A DNA stretch of 64,000 nt from Puia sp. (GCA_031292515.1 JARLGZ010000279.1:186001-250000), one strand, 5' to 3'; shown: positions 52,428 to 61,897, counted from the stretch's first letter. A program made the numbers and translations. Notes: generated from the letters alone by a model not told the origin.

Positions 52428-53327
52428 ATGAAAACCGCATTCCATATGCCCAGGAAAAAACCACGTTCGTCAAACCGATTGATTTCCCCAAGCAGGTTCC
52501 TGTCCCCCAACAGGATCGTCTACGGTACGCTGCTGCTGCTGATCATGATCATGGGCGCCTGCGTCAAACAGAAGATCGAAGCACCTCCGCCTTTCTCCGA
52601 ATTCGTCGCCTCGGCTCAATCGAATAAAGGGAGCTATTTCATCACCGATGACAGCAGCAGTGTATTCAACATACCCATCGGGATCTCCGCAGTTTCCAAT
52701 ACCAACCGGGTGATCCGGTTCTCCGTCAGCTCGCCGAGCGGAGCCGTTTCGGGACAGCAGTATACGCTTTCCGATTCCAATTCCATTACGATTCCGGCGG
52801 GAATAGCTGTAGACTCCATACCGGTAAGGGGCATCTTTAGCGCTTATGGCTCCGGCAGACTGGATACACTCATCTTTACCATTACGGGCGGAGACGTAGC
52901 CCCTTTATCCGTGAATAACACTTATACCCTAACGATGCAGCAGTACTGTAAAGTCGTGACGGATGACCTGAAAGGAGACTATAATAATTGTTATGACCTG
53001 CAGGCGGGATCGCCGCCGTCCGGTCCCTATACCATCACTCTCAGCGATATCGTCTCCACCGGACCCACCACGGCTACGGCTACGATGGTGAATCTCTGGG
53101 ACGTCGGCACCACCCTGACCCTCAACCTGGATTGGACGAATCCCGCCAATTTCAAAACGATCATACCGCAGCAGATCCTGTATGTAGACCCGACCTATGG
53201 AGCCGTGACTGCGAGCCCGTCCGGAACAGGCACGTTCTCTTCCTGCTCACAGACATTTACCATTAGCTACTCTATCACGGTAGCCGCAGGAAGCTTCGGG
53301 GATTTCGTCACGACCCTGTCGCGATAG
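52428..53327 (+). CDS. Accessory surface lipoprotein of the SusCD locus
   Basis: A 299-residue protein 104 bp after susD. The N-terminus is long and strongly basic (about 30 residues with Arg and Lys) before a hydrophobic core ending LLIMIMGAC, with Cys45 the likely lipid site. Two beta-sandwich-like segments follow: FNIPIGISAVSNTNRVIRFS with VSSPSGAVSGQQYTLSDSNS at about 80-120, and VTDDLKGDYNNCYDLQAG onward. The first half is reminiscent of DUF1735/DUF4843 lipoproteins that accompany SusD. I cannot assign a family with certainty. A glycan- or peptide-binding role is inferred from the locus. Confidence 0.7.
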   Translation: MKTAFHMPRKKPRSSNRLISPSRFLSPNRIVYGTLLLLIMIMGACVKQKIEAPPPFSEFVASAQSNKGSYFITDDSSSVFNIPIGISAVSNTNRVIRFSVSSPSGAVSGQQYTLSDSNSITIPAGIAVDSIPVRGIFSAYGSGRLDTLIFTITGGDVAPLSVNNTYTLTMQQYCKVVTDDLKGDYNNCYDLQAGSPPSGPYTITLSDIVSTGPTTATATMVNLWDVGTTLTLNLDWTNPANFKTIIPQQILYVDPTYGAVTASPSGTGTFSSCSQTFTISYSITVAAGSFGDFVTTLSR

Positions 53328-53387
53328 ACGGACGACAGTGGACAGTGGATCTGCGCAAAAGCAACTAAAAGCAATGGGTCAACGCGG

Positions 53388-54584
53388 CTAGTTCAGGACC
53401 TCTTTGAGCTTGTTCTCCAGCTCCGCGCCGCGCAGACCTTCGCCGATGACCTTTCCCTGGGGATCAATCAGTACGTTAAAGGGAATGGACTCGAATTTGA
53501 AGGTCTCGACGGCCTTGCTATTCCAGTATTTAAGGTCGCTGACATGCGTCCAGTCCAGTTTATCCTCCCGGATCGCTTCCTCCCAGGGTTCCTTCTCCTT
53601 ATCGAGGGATACGCCCAGGATGGTGAAATTTTTGCCTTTGAATTCATTGTAGACCTTTACGACATTCGGATTTTCACCGCGGCAGGGACCGCACCAGCTG
53701 GCCCAAAAATCCACCAGCAGGTACTTACCCTTGTAAGAAGCGATGGAAACGATTTTACCGTTTGCGTCCGGAAGCGATAGCTCGGGCGCATCCTTGCCGA
53801 CCCAGCTGTTTTCCTTTTGTCTTTTTTCCGATTCAGCCATCTGGGCCTGTTGTTGAGCGAGTTGCTGTTCATAATCCTTCTTCATACCCAGGACCATGCC
53901 GTTGTCCGGAAATTTTCTTACCAGGTCTTTCAGGGACGCATCGAAGTCGGTCGTAGAAAAGCTGCGGTTCGCCCAGCCGAGAGCCAGTACACTCACGGTG
54001 GCGTTGTCGCTGGTATTGATAAATTGCTTCAGATAGGTGTTGAGGTCTTCCACGGCATTGTTCTTTGCATTGATGGCGCTGATCTGAACGCTGTCGGGAG
54101 CGTTCGAACGCTTGAGACTATCCAGCGCGGCAAAGGATCTTTCGACTTCAAAATTCTTTTTCCCGAAAATAATGATCAGGTCCTTCAATTTATTACTGGC
54201 ATCGGAACCGCTTACCTCATAGAAATCGTCTTTTTTGCCCAGATCGATGCTCACACTGATCGCAGAAGCATCGTCGATCAGCGGAAGTGCCAGAATGTTG
54301 TCGCCAAAGACTAATTCATATACTGCCTGCAGCTTACCTGCTCCGGAAAGCGTGAAACTCCCGTTGCTGCCGGACAGTTTTGCCGAATCCAGGGAGACAG
54401 GCGCGAGGTCCTTGCCGTAGGAGACTTCCTGCAGATACACCTTCAGCGGGGCACCGGCAAGGCCCAGCCTGTCGGCATTTTTAAAGGTCCCTGTGACGGT
54501 AAACTTGCCCTTTGCCTTACCAGTACAGGAATACAATCCAAGCACGGCCACACTCATTGTCATCAAAAAAAATCTTGTAAACAT
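53388..54584 (-). CDS. TlpA-like thiol:disulfide oxidoreductase with DUF4369 domain
   Basis: A 398-residue periplasmic lipoprotein with lipid Cys20 (LGLYSC). An N-terminal DUF4369-type beta domain spans about 27-125 and a helical linker about 130-255 ends in a Gln/Lys-rich stretch. The thioredoxin/AhpC-TSA domain covers about 262-398, with APELSLPDANGKIVSIASYK and WASWCGPCRGENPNVV holding the active Cys298-Gly-Pro-Cys301, then cis-Pro in FESIPFNVLIDPQGKVIGEG. It probably reduces disulfides or supports cytochrome maturation. It is convergent with the SusCD locus and has no visible link to it. Confidence 0.92.
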   Translation of the reverse strand: MFTRFFLMTMSVAVLGLYSCTGKAKGKFTVTGTFKNADRLGLAGAPLKVYLQEVSYGKDLAPVSLDSAKLSGSNGSFTLSGAGKLQAVYELVFGDNILALPLIDDASAISVSIDLGKKDDFYEVSGSDASNKLKDLIIIFGKKNFEVERSFAALDSLKRSNAPDSVQISAINAKNNAVEDLNTYLKQFINTSDNATVSVLALGWANRSFSTTDFDASLKDLVRKFPDNGMVLGMKKDYEQQLAQQQAQMAESEKRQKENSWVGKDAPELSLPDANGKIVSIASYKGKYLLVDFWASWCGPCRGENPNVVKVYNEFKGKNFTILGVSLDKEKEPWEEAIREDKLDWTHVSDLKYWNSKAVETFKFESIPFNVLIDPQGKVIGEGLRGAELENKLKEVLN

Positions 54585-54671
54585 AATTTGCCTGTTTCTT
54601 TTAAGAAGCGATACGATTTTTATAATTCAAATGGCTGCTTCCGCCATCGGTCGATCCGGATCGTCCGATCC

Positions 54672-56123
54672 TCAGCCATCCAGTTTTTCCAATAGTAATT
54701 GACTAGTCAGCCTGGGATCCGCCTTGCCTTTCGACAATTTCTTGACTTCGCCGACGAATAAGCCGATAAGCCCCTTCTTCCCTTTTTTATACTCGCTCAC
54801 TTTATCCGGCATCCTGGCCAGGGCCTGTTCTACCCAGGCTGCCACTTCCCCCGTGTCCGAAGTCTGGAGGAGATTCTGTGACCGGGCGATTTCCAGCGGC
54901 TCTCGGGAAGGCTCCTGTATCAGCATCGCAAAAATCCTGGACGAAGCTATGGAGAAACTCAACTGTGCTTCTTCCACCATCCCGATAAGCTGCGCCAATG
55001 CCGACGGCTTCACCGGAAAAGCCGAGAGGGGAATCCCTTTTTCATTGGACCAGGATCTTACCGGGCCCAATAACCAATTAGCCGCTGCCTTGTAATGCAC
55101 CGTCTCTGCAATCAACCGTTCAAAATAATCTACGGTATCCTTATCGTCGCAGAGCACCCTCGCATCATATTCCGGCAATTTCAACGAGCTCATATATTTA
55201 GCCGCCAGCTCATCAGGCAGGGCGGGAAGACGGTCGCGGACCTGCTGCAGAAAAGCATCTGTAATATGAAAGGGTGGCAGATCGGGATCCGCAAAGTAGC
55301 GGTAGTCATTGGCTTCTTCTTTGCTGCGAAGCGCAAAAGTGCTGCCATCGGTAGCGTCAAAACTCCGGGTCTGCTGTTCGACAGGCAGTCCCTTGTCCAC
55401 CAGGTCGATCAACCTCTTCGCCTCATATTCTATGGCTTTTTTTACATTGCGGATCGAGTTCAGGTTCTTGACTTCCACCTTGGTCCCAAGTACCCTGTCT
55501 CCTTTCAACCGGACTGAAATATTTGCATCGCAGCGCATACTGCCCTCTTCCATATTCCCGTCGCAGACCTCAAGATAGCGGAGGATCTTACGCAACTCGG
55601 TAAGGTAGGCATAAGCCTCTTCGCCGCTGTGCATATCGGGCTCCGTTACGATCTCGATCAGGGGCACCCCAGCACGGTTATAATCCACGCAGGTATAATT
55701 GGCATCTATCTCATGCAGGCTTTTCCCGGCGTCCTCTTCGAGATGTATCCTGTTGAGCTGGACATTCTTTTCCCCGTCCCGGGTCCTTATCTTCACAGAG
55801 CCCCCTTTACAAATAGGTGTAGTATGCTGAGACACCTGGTATCCTTTGGGAAGATCCGGGTAGAAATAATTCTTTCGGGCGAAATAGTTGTCCCGCTCAA
55901 TCTCGGAATGGCAGGCCAGCCCCATCCTGACGGCGAATTCGACGGCTTTTTTGTTCAACCTGGGCAGAACGCCGGGGTGTCCCAGCGTAACCGGGCTCAC
56001 ATGGGTATTGGGTTCTCCTCCGAAGGCAGCGCTGTCCCCGCAGAATAATTTTGTCTGCGTCAAAAGCTGTGCGTGTACCTCTAGCCCTATCACTATTTCG
56101 TATGCATCGTAATGAATCGACAT
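54672..56123 (-). CDS. gatB: Aspartyl/glutamyl-tRNA(Asn/Gln) amidotransferase subunit B
   Basis: The kinase/transfer subunit of GatCAB, which converts Glu-tRNA(Gln) or Asp-tRNA(Asn) to the amide form. From the ATG at 56123 the protein has 483 residues. Motifs are EIVIGLEVHAQLLTQTKLFC, HVSPVTLGHPGVLPRLN, NYFARKNYFYPDLPKGYQVS and GVPLIEIVTEPDMHSGEEA, with EGSMRCDANISVR also conserved. The C-terminal GatB/YqeY helical domain binds tRNA. TATTTTTG at 56145-56152 on the minus strand is a full -7 match. gatA and gatC are not in the window. Confidence 0.95.
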   Translation of the reverse strand: MSIHYDAYEIVIGLEVHAQLLTQTKLFCGDSAAFGGEPNTHVSPVTLGHPGVLPRLNKKAVEFAVRMGLACHSEIERDNYFARKNYFYPDLPKGYQVSQHTTPICKGGSVKIRTRDGEKNVQLNRIHLEEDAGKSLHEIDANYTCVDYNRAGVPLIEIVTEPDMHSGEEAYAYLTELRKILRYLEVCDGNMEEGSMRCDANISVRLKGDRVLGTKVEVKNLNSIRNVKKAIEYEAKRLIDLVDKGLPVEQQTRSFDATDGSTFALRSKEEANDYRYFADPDLPPFHITDAFLQQVRDRLPALPDELAAKYMSSLKLPEYDARVLCDDKDTVDYFERLIAETVHYKAAANWLLGPVRSWSNEKGIPLSAFPVKPSALAQLIGMVEEAQLSFSIASSRIFAMLIQEPSREPLEIARSQNLLQTSDTGEVAAWVEQALARMPDKVSEYKKGKKGLIGLFVGEVKKLSKGKADPRLTSQLLLEKLDG

Positions 56124-56200
56124 GTTAGCTGGATTTGCGCCTTGCAAAAATACCGCATTCGCCGCGTATTTCCCTGTCTTATTCACCCGTGCAAACCAAT

Positions 56201-56227
56201 AAAAAAGGGTCGCCGGAAAGCAACCCT
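56201..56227 (-). terminator. Terminator after the double-PDZ gene
   Basis: An 8-bp inverted repeat with one mismatch (56206-56213 with 56220-56227, 6-nt loop) is followed on the minus strand by six T. It lies 60 bp past the stop of the PDZ gene and just before the gatB promoter. Confidence 0.65.
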
Positions 56228-56286
56228 CTATTTTTAATAAGCTAATTACCAGGATATTATCGGCAGTCTCTTTAAAGCGGCGTCTC

Positions 56287-57459
56287 CTACAGATCGGCCG
56301 TCTTCAACCGTTTTGGAACCTTTATTTCCAGCTCCCTGCCTGCTCCATTTCGTTGCAAGCCGATCTTCATGGCCGCTTTGTCCTTATCCTCCCGCGCCAC
56401 TGCAGCCAGGGAAGCGGCATCCTTAATTTCCTTTCCGTCAAAACGGGTAATGATATCGCCCTCCTTCAGACCCGCTTTCTCGGCCGGAGATCCCTTATCT
56501 ACTTCGAGTACTTTCGCCCCCTTTCCATCCTCGGTATCCTGCGCATGAATGCCCAACCGGGGCCGTTCGTTGCGGAACCATCCAAAAGAGTTGTCGGGAA
56601 AGTTCGGACCATCGGGAGTTCCCATGGTGCCGGGAGGAATGGGCAGATTCCTCAAATCCAGATTTCCCAGATCTATATTCCCGGGACCAGGGAGCTTATC
56701 CGGGTTCGGTCGACCGGACCGGCTCTTCCCGGCGCCCAATATGACCGATACTTTTTGCTCCTTCCCCACTCTTTGACACGTGATAGTCACCTTGTCCCCG
56801 GGCTTGTATTGATGAATGGCGTCATAAAGATCATCCGGGCCCCCGATCTTTATCTCGTCCACACGCGTAATGACATCCCCTTTTTGCAGACCGGCTTTTT
56901 CGGCGGCGCTTCCCGGGGTGATCTCCTTGATTACGGCCCCGCCGCCATCTGCCTCATTCTTTCCGGAATAGACACCCAATAATGCCCGGTTCGCATTCTC
57001 CTGCCCATTTCCCTGTCTGAAATTCCAGACACCCCCCTGACCACGGAATAGCGACGGAGGCGCCATCTCACCGGATCCTCCACCCGGTCCTCCAAAAGAC
57101 AAACCTCGCCCCTCAACCACACGAATCCGTTTCTTACGAACGGAAAGCGTATCGCTCTCATACCGGGAGACCGGTTTCCCATCTGCAAAAACCTTGTCAT
57201 CACGGAACTCGATAGTCACCCTGGCATTCTTCCCGTCCTTGCGTTTTATGACGATCTCATCGTATTCGCCCAATTTATCCGGGTCTTCCGGCTGGCCCGG
57301 TTTGTCAAATTCGCCGGACAAGCCCGGTCTGCCCGCGTTGCCGCCGATGCCCGGATTTTCGTTCTTCAGGCTGTCCATGGATTGTGCAAAGACACCCGGG
57401 TGGAGCAGCAAAGCCAGGACCGCCGCACCCGCGATCCCTGCAAAAAAATGTTTATTCAT
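56287..57459 (-). CDS. Exported double-PDZ protein without a protease domain
   Basis: A 390-residue protein with a signal peptide (about 1-25, cleaved near VFAQS). A Gly/Pro/Asp-rich linker at about 35-70 is followed by a short beta region (EIVIKRKDGKNARVTIEFRD). Two PDZ domains come next: PDZ1 about 153-242 (LLGVYSGKNEADGGGAVIKE, ITPGSAAEKAGLQKGDVITR) and PDZ2 about 300-385 (LGIHAQDTEDGKGAKVLEV, SPAEKAGLKEGDIITRFDG). No HtrA serine protease triad is present. It may be a periplasmic scaffold or a regulator of a separate protease. It is monocistronic with a good promoter. Confidence 0.85.
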   Translation of the reverse strand: MNKHFFAGIAGAAVLALLLHPGVFAQSMDSLKNENPGIGGNAGRPGLSGEFDKPGQPEDPDKLGEYDEIVIKRKDGKNARVTIEFRDDKVFADGKPVSRYESDTLSVRKKRIRVVEGRGLSFGGPGGGSGEMAPPSLFRGQGGVWNFRQGNGQENANRALLGVYSGKNEADGGGAVIKEITPGSAAEKAGLQKGDVITRVDEIKIGGPDDLYDAIHQYKPGDKVTITCQRVGKEQKVSVILGAGKSRSGRPNPDKLPGPGNIDLGNLDLRNLPIPPGTMGTPDGPNFPDNSFGWFRNERPRLGIHAQDTEDGKGAKVLEVDKGSPAEKAGLKEGDIITRFDGKEIKDAASLAAVAREDKDKAAMKIGLQRNGAGRELEIKVPKRLKTADL

Positions 57460-57518
57460 TGGTGGAGGTTTTATGGTGAATTGAGTTTTTATCGGAAACT
57501 ACGTATTGTTTCGTAGAT

Positions 57519-57549
57519 CAAATATAAGAGGATTTGCCCAAATACGAAA
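57519..57549 (-). promoter_or_regulatory. Promoter of the double-PDZ gene
   Basis: On the minus strand TTTC (57546-57549), 19 bases, then TATATTTG (57519-57526). The -7 box is a full match and the -33 box has one mismatch. The distance to the start codon is about 60 bp. Confidence 0.6.
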
Positions 57550-57640
57550 AGCTTAGTAGTTGATCGGTTGGAGAAATTAAGAAAATTTTATGAGGCGCAA
57601 CGTTTCCGGGAAATGCCCTGTCAAATTAAAAAAAAACATC

Positions 57641-58069
57641 ATGAATTGGAATCTATCACCCACTATCCCGGGGACGCTTTTATTCGCCCTGTTGGGGATG
57701 CTGGCATTTTCTTCCTGCAAGAAGGATCACAGTCAAACCGACGGGTTGTCTGGGGTATATACCGAAACGATACCCTATCCCGGAAAAACGCAGCTGAATT
57801 TTATCGGCGGCAACAAAGTCATCATTTCGGGCGATCAGCTGAGTAACCAGTCCCTCAGTTCTTTGGATACGGCCGAAGTTGAATTTCCAAGCCAGACGAT
57901 GTCCCCAAACCCGGGTTCGGAAAAGGAAGTATTTTTTATCTACGGCCCCCCGGGTGCAAAAGATACCGCCCGTTTTTGGCTTATCTCGTTTAACAATAAC
58001 AACTCCTTCGGACTATCCTTCTGCGCGCCGGGTGTCCCCTGTCTGGAAAATCTCGTCTTTGAAAAGTGA
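57641..58069 (+). CDS. Small lipoprotein of unknown function
   Basis: A 142-residue protein. The signal MNWNLSPTIPGTLLFALLGM continues to LAFSSC with lipid Cys26, followed by KKDHSQTDG and a mostly beta-sheet-like body (YPGKTQLNFIGGNKVIISGD, ARFWLISFNNNNSFGLSFC). Two further cysteines near the end (FCAPGVPC) could form a disulfide. It resembles small lipocalin-like or META-like lipoproteins, but I do not recognise a family. The longer frame from 57590 adds a polar segment and is not preferred. It is convergent with alaS. Confidence 0.65.
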   Translation: MNWNLSPTIPGTLLFALLGMLAFSSCKKDHSQTDGLSGVYTETIPYPGKTQLNFIGGNKVIISGDQLSNQSLSSLDTAEVEFPSQTMSPNPGSEKEVFFIYGPPGAKDTARFWLISFNNNNSFGLSFCAPGVPCLENLVFEK

Positions 58070-58097
58070 CCCCTTTACCTGAGTGCCCCTTTAGCTG

Positions 58098-60773
58098 CTA
58101 AATTCTGTTAAACAACCCTTTTACCGCTTCGATGACTTCGGGCAGATGCGATACATCCTGACCTCCCGCCGTCGCGAGGGTCTTCTGACCTCCGCCCCCG
58201 CCTTTGATCAGCGGCGCTACGGTACTCCGGATGATGCCGGGTGCGTCGAGGCCTGCGGACGCGGCGGTAGTCTCATCGACCAGGACGGCCACTGCCGCCT
58301 TGCCTTCGATATTTGCCGCCAGGACCACCCCGAAGGACGGTTCACCCGGAAGAGCGGACAGCCCTGTCTTCAGCTCGAAACAAAGTTTCTTGAGCGCGTC
58401 GGCGCTGCCTGTTTGCACTTGTTCCCCGATGAAACGGAAGCGGCCGATGACTTGCACCTTGCTGAGCAATTCCCCACGCAGATCCTGCAATTGACGGGCT
58501 TCCGCCTTCTCCAGTTTTCTTTTCAGCTCCGTATTCTCATTGACAAGATTTTCCAGAGATTTCTGCAGTTCCTTGGGATTCTTTAAAATATCGCGAACGA
58601 CGCGAAGCAGTTCGAATTGCTCTTCTATATACCTTTCGGCAGCTTTCCCGCTTACCGCTTCTATACGTCGGACGCCCGCCGCCACGGCGCTCTCATGCCG
58701 GATCTTGAAAAGGCCCAGCTCTCCGGTAGAGCCCACATGCGTTCCCCCGCATAATTCCACCGAATAGGCGGGATCTATGACGACGACCCGTACCCGGTCT
58801 CCGTATTTCTCGCCGAACAGCGCCATGGCGCCCGTCTTCAGCGCTTCTTCCCGGGGCATCTCCCGGATGACGACCGGGATATTTTCGCGGATCTTTTCAT
58901 TGACAAGCTGCTCCACCGCGGCAATCTCTTCGCCGGTCATCTTTGCGAAATGAGAAAAATCAAAACGCAGTTCTTCAGGATTCACCAGGGATCCTTTTTG
59001 GGCCACATGCGCACCCAATATCTTTCTCAGCGCCGCGTGCAAAAGGTGAGTAGCGGAGTGATGGATCTCGGCCGCTTTCCGCCGGGTTTGATCCACTCTG
59101 GCGGTGACCGGCGCAGTCGGGTCGGATGGAAGCGTATCGCTGAATTGTATAATCAGGTCGTTCTCCCTGCGGGTGTCGGTAATGCTTACCGTGTCCTTGC
59201 CGGACACGAGCACACCGGTATCCCCGGTCTGGCCGCCACTCTCGGCATAAAAGGGCGTCGCCTCCAAAACCAGCTGCCAGGACTCCTTGCCTTTTGTCTT
59301 TATCTTCCGGTATTTGACGATCTTTGTCCGGGTCTCGAGCAACTCATACCCGACGAATTCCATCAGCGGGTTCCCCTCAAGGATGACCCAGTCTTCCGTG
59401 TCCAGGGAAGCCGCTGCCCTGGAACGGGTCCTCTGTTCCAGCAAAGCTTTCTCATAGCCCTCCTCGTCTACCTGCAACCCGTTCTCCCGGGCAATCAGCC
59501 GGGTAAGATCGATCGGGAATCCAAAAGTATCGAGGAGCTCGAAGGCGGCAAATCCACCGATCGTCCCGGACCCCGACTTTTGCACAGATACGACAATCTC
59601 ATCAATCTTCTTCAACCCGTTCTCCAGGGTCCTGAGAAAAGCTTCCTCTTCCTCCTTAACCACCCTGCTGACGAAATCAGACTGCTGTTGCAATTCAGGA
59701 AATACTTTTTCGAACTGAGTCGCCAGCCCCGGCATCAGCCGGTACAGGAGGGGTTCCCGGCAATCCAGGTAAGAATAATAATACCGCACCGCACGCCGCA
59801 GGATCCTGCGGATGACATAGCCCGCGTCCTTGTTGGAAGGCAATTGACCATCGGCGATCGTAAAGCCGATGGCACGGATATGGTCCGCCAGGACCCGAAA
59901 GGCGATATCCTGTTTGCTATCCCCAAACCCATATTTTTTCCCGGTGAGCTTTTCCGTCAGTGCGATGGTGCCGGTGAAGATATCTGTATCGTAGTTGGAG
60001 GTCTTCTGTTGCAGAACCCGGACCAGTCTCTCGAAACCCATACCCGTATCCACATGCCTGGCTGGCAGCGGTTCAAGACTTTTATCCTTAAGCCGGTTGA
60101 ACTGGATGAATACATTGTTCCAGATTTCTATCACCTGCGGATGATCATTGTTGACGAGCGTATCGCCGCCAACCTGTTTTCGTTCCGCGTCCGGACGACC
60201 ATCTACATGAATTTCCGTGCAGGGACCACAGGGCCCCGTATCTCCCATCTCCCAAAAATTGTCCTTCTTACTGCCTAGAAGAATGCGGTCTTCCGACACC
60301 CATTTTTTCCATTCGTCCCAGGCCTCCGTGTCCTTTGGCAGGCCCTGCGCGGGATCTCCCTCGAACACGGTAACATACAACCTGTCTTCGGGGATACCAT
60401 ATACTTTCGTCAGCAACTCCCAGCTCCAGGCAATCGCTTCCTTCTTAAAATAGCCGGCAGCCGGGTTGGACGGATCGCCGAAACTCCAGTTTCCCAGCAT
60501 TTCGAACATAGTGTGATGATAGGTGTCCACACCTACCTCTTCAAGGTCATTGTGTTTTCCGCTTACCCGGAGACATTTCTGCGTATCGGCGACACGGGCA
60601 TCGGGGGACTTCTTATTTCCCAGGAAATAATCCTTGAAGGGATTCATACCCGCATTGGTAAAAAGCAGGGTCGGATCATTCTTCACTACAATGGGTGCGG
60701 AGGGAAGGATGGTGTGTCCTCTCGATTTGAAAAACTCCAGGAATTTCTGTCTTATTTCGCCACTGGTCATCAT
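58098..60773 (-). CDS. alaS: Alanyl-tRNA synthetase
   Basis: Charges tRNA-Ala and edits mischarged Ser and Gly. It is full length at 891 residues. The class II catalytic core opens with IRQKFLEFFKSRGHTILPSA and has NDPTLLFTNAGMNPFKDYFL, HHTMFEMLGNWSFGD and GMGFERLVRVLQ. The editing domain carries the zinc motifs HHSATHLLHAALR and VELCGGTHVGSTGELG. The C-terminal C-Ala region has the Gly-rich KGGGGGQKTLATAGG. ATGs at 60773 and 60770 are equally possible. It is divergent from the M23 peptidase gene. Confidence 0.97.
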   Translation of the reverse strand: MMTSGEIRQKFLEFFKSRGHTILPSAPIVVKNDPTLLFTNAGMNPFKDYFLGNKKSPDARVADTQKCLRVSGKHNDLEEVGVDTYHHTMFEMLGNWSFGDPSNPAAGYFKKEAIAWSWELLTKVYGIPEDRLYVTVFEGDPAQGLPKDTEAWDEWKKWVSEDRILLGSKKDNFWEMGDTGPCGPCTEIHVDGRPDAERKQVGGDTLVNNDHPQVIEIWNNVFIQFNRLKDKSLEPLPARHVDTGMGFERLVRVLQQKTSNYDTDIFTGTIALTEKLTGKKYGFGDSKQDIAFRVLADHIRAIGFTIADGQLPSNKDAGYVIRRILRRAVRYYYSYLDCREPLLYRLMPGLATQFEKVFPELQQQSDFVSRVVKEEEEAFLRTLENGLKKIDEIVVSVQKSGSGTIGGFAAFELLDTFGFPIDLTRLIARENGLQVDEEGYEKALLEQRTRSRAAASLDTEDWVILEGNPLMEFVGYELLETRTKIVKYRKIKTKGKESWQLVLEATPFYAESGGQTGDTGVLVSGKDTVSITDTRRENDLIIQFSDTLPSDPTAPVTARVDQTRRKAAEIHHSATHLLHAALRKILGAHVAQKGSLVNPEELRFDFSHFAKMTGEEIAAVEQLVNEKIRENIPVVIREMPREEALKTGAMALFGEKYGDRVRVVVIDPAYSVELCGGTHVGSTGELGLFKIRHESAVAAGVRRIEAVSGKAAERYIEEQFELLRVVRDILKNPKELQKSLENLVNENTELKRKLEKAEARQLQDLRGELLSKVQVIGRFRFIGEQVQTGSADALKKLCFELKTGLSALPGEPSFGVVLAANIEGKAAVAVLVDETTAASAGLDAPGIIRSTVAPLIKGGGGGQKTLATAGGQDVSHLPEVIEAVKGLFNRI

Positions 60774-60786
60774 AAACGGAACAATC

Positions 60787-60820
60787 TTTGGTTGTAATTT
60801 GGTTCGTTAACCTATATTTG
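60787..60820 (+). promoter_or_regulatory. Possible promoter of the M23 peptidase gene
   Basis: TATATTTG (60813-60820) matches the -7 consensus exactly. TTTG at 60787-60790 is 22 bases upstream, slightly longer than the preferred 19-21. It would give a leader of about 100 nt. Confidence 0.4.
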
Positions 60821-60925
60821 TAAGCTCAGGCATTGATCCGGAGCCGTGCAAAGGTACACTAATTCAAGCTGTTATTAAACCAGAATACCTACCATCCAAT
60901 CCTTGAAAAAAGGTTGTTTTTGCGG

Positions 60926-61897
60926 ATGAAAAAAATTAAGTATTACTATAATACCAATACACTTCGATACGAGAAGCTGGAAACTCCCCTGCGGGTAACC
61001 TTGCTGCGCGTCCTGGGTTTTTTGTCCGCGGCAATCGTCACTGCCCTCATCCTGGTCTCTATTGCCTACAAGTATTTCCCTTCCGCCAATGAGAAGAGGC
61101 TCATGCAACGCAATGACGCCCTGAAGGATAATTACTATGTGCTGAGCGAAAAAGTCCAAAAACTGCAGGAGCAGATGGTCGAGCTGGAAAAACGCGACAA
61201 CAATGTCTACCGGGCCATCTTCGAAGCCACCCCGATCCCCGACAGCGCAAGGGCCAAAGCGCTGGCCCAGCAGCAGGAGATCCAGCTCGTCCAGGGAATG
61301 GACCAGGAGAACCTCTATACCTCGATCGCAACCACGCTCAATAAGCTCGACGCCAGGATGTCCCACCAGGTCAAATCCTACGCCGAAATAGATAATTTCA
61401 TCAAGAATAAAGAACAGTTGCTGGCCTGCACGCCGGCCATCCAGCCGGTCAGCAATATGGACCTCAGCCGGATCGCCTCCGGCTTCGGTTACCGGATCGA
61501 CCCGGTCTATAAAACGACCAAATTCCATGCGGGCCTGGATTTTGCCGCCCCTCAGGGAACACCTATCTATGCAACGGCGAATGGGACCGTGGAAGTGGCC
61601 GGAAATACAGGCAACGGTTATGGCAACCACGTCGTGATCAATCATGGCTATGGCTACGGTACGCTGTATGGGCATATGTTTAAAGTGAAGGTCAAGCCCG
61701 GCGAGAAGGTCAAACGCGGAGAAATTATCGGCTATGTCGGAAGCACCGGAAAAAGTACGGGGCCCCATTGCCATTATGAAGTACATCGAAACGGAGACCC
61801 GGTAGATCCCGTATATTATTTCTATAACGATATCACCCCCGAACAATACGACCGGCTGCTGAAACTGGCGGCATCCAGCAATCAGAGCTTTGATTAA
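60926..61897 (+). CDS. M23-family metallopeptidase (LytM-like), membrane anchored
   Basis: A 323-residue envelope peptidase. One N-terminal membrane helix (about 27-47, GFLSAAIVTALILVSIAYKY) is followed by a coiled coil at about 55-90 (YYVLSEKVQKLQEQMVELEK). The LytM domain (about 180-295) has the zinc ligands in FHAGLDFAAPQGTPIYATAN (HxxxD) and in GPHCHYEVHRNGDPVDPVYY (HxH), with TLYGHM between them. All catalytic residues are present, so it should be an active peptidoglycan endopeptidase. The start is the ATG at 60926; a TTG at 60914 is not needed. Confidence 0.93.
   Translation: MKKIKYYYNTNTLRYEKLETPLRVTLLRVLGFLSAAIVTALILVSIAYKYFPSANEKRLMQRNDALKDNYYVLSEKVQKLQEQMVELEKRDNNVYRAIFEATPIPDSARAKALAQQQEIQLVQGMDQENLYTSIATTLNKLDARMSHQVKSYAEIDNFIKNKEQLLACTPAIQPVSNMDLSRIASGFGYRIDPVYKTTKFHAGLDFAAPQGTPIYATANGTVEVAGNTGNGYGNHVVINHGYGYGTLYGHMFKVKVKPGEKVKRGEIIGYVGSTGKSTGPHCHYEVHRNGDPVDPVYYFYNDITPEQYDRLLKLAASSNQSFD

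Noticed and set aside
51451-52491. Open frame of 346 codons antisense to the SusD-like gene
   Set aside because: Caused by codon bias of the GC-rich susD sequence; no start context or domain.
58950-60278. Open frame of 442 codons antisense to alaS
   Set aside because: Shadow frame within a full-length alanyl-tRNA synthetase gene. The translation is low in family-like motifs.
60875-61846. Open frame of 323 codons antisense to the M23 peptidase gene
   Set aside because: The plus-strand gene has intact zinc ligands and a membrane anchor. The antisense frame has no plausible domain.
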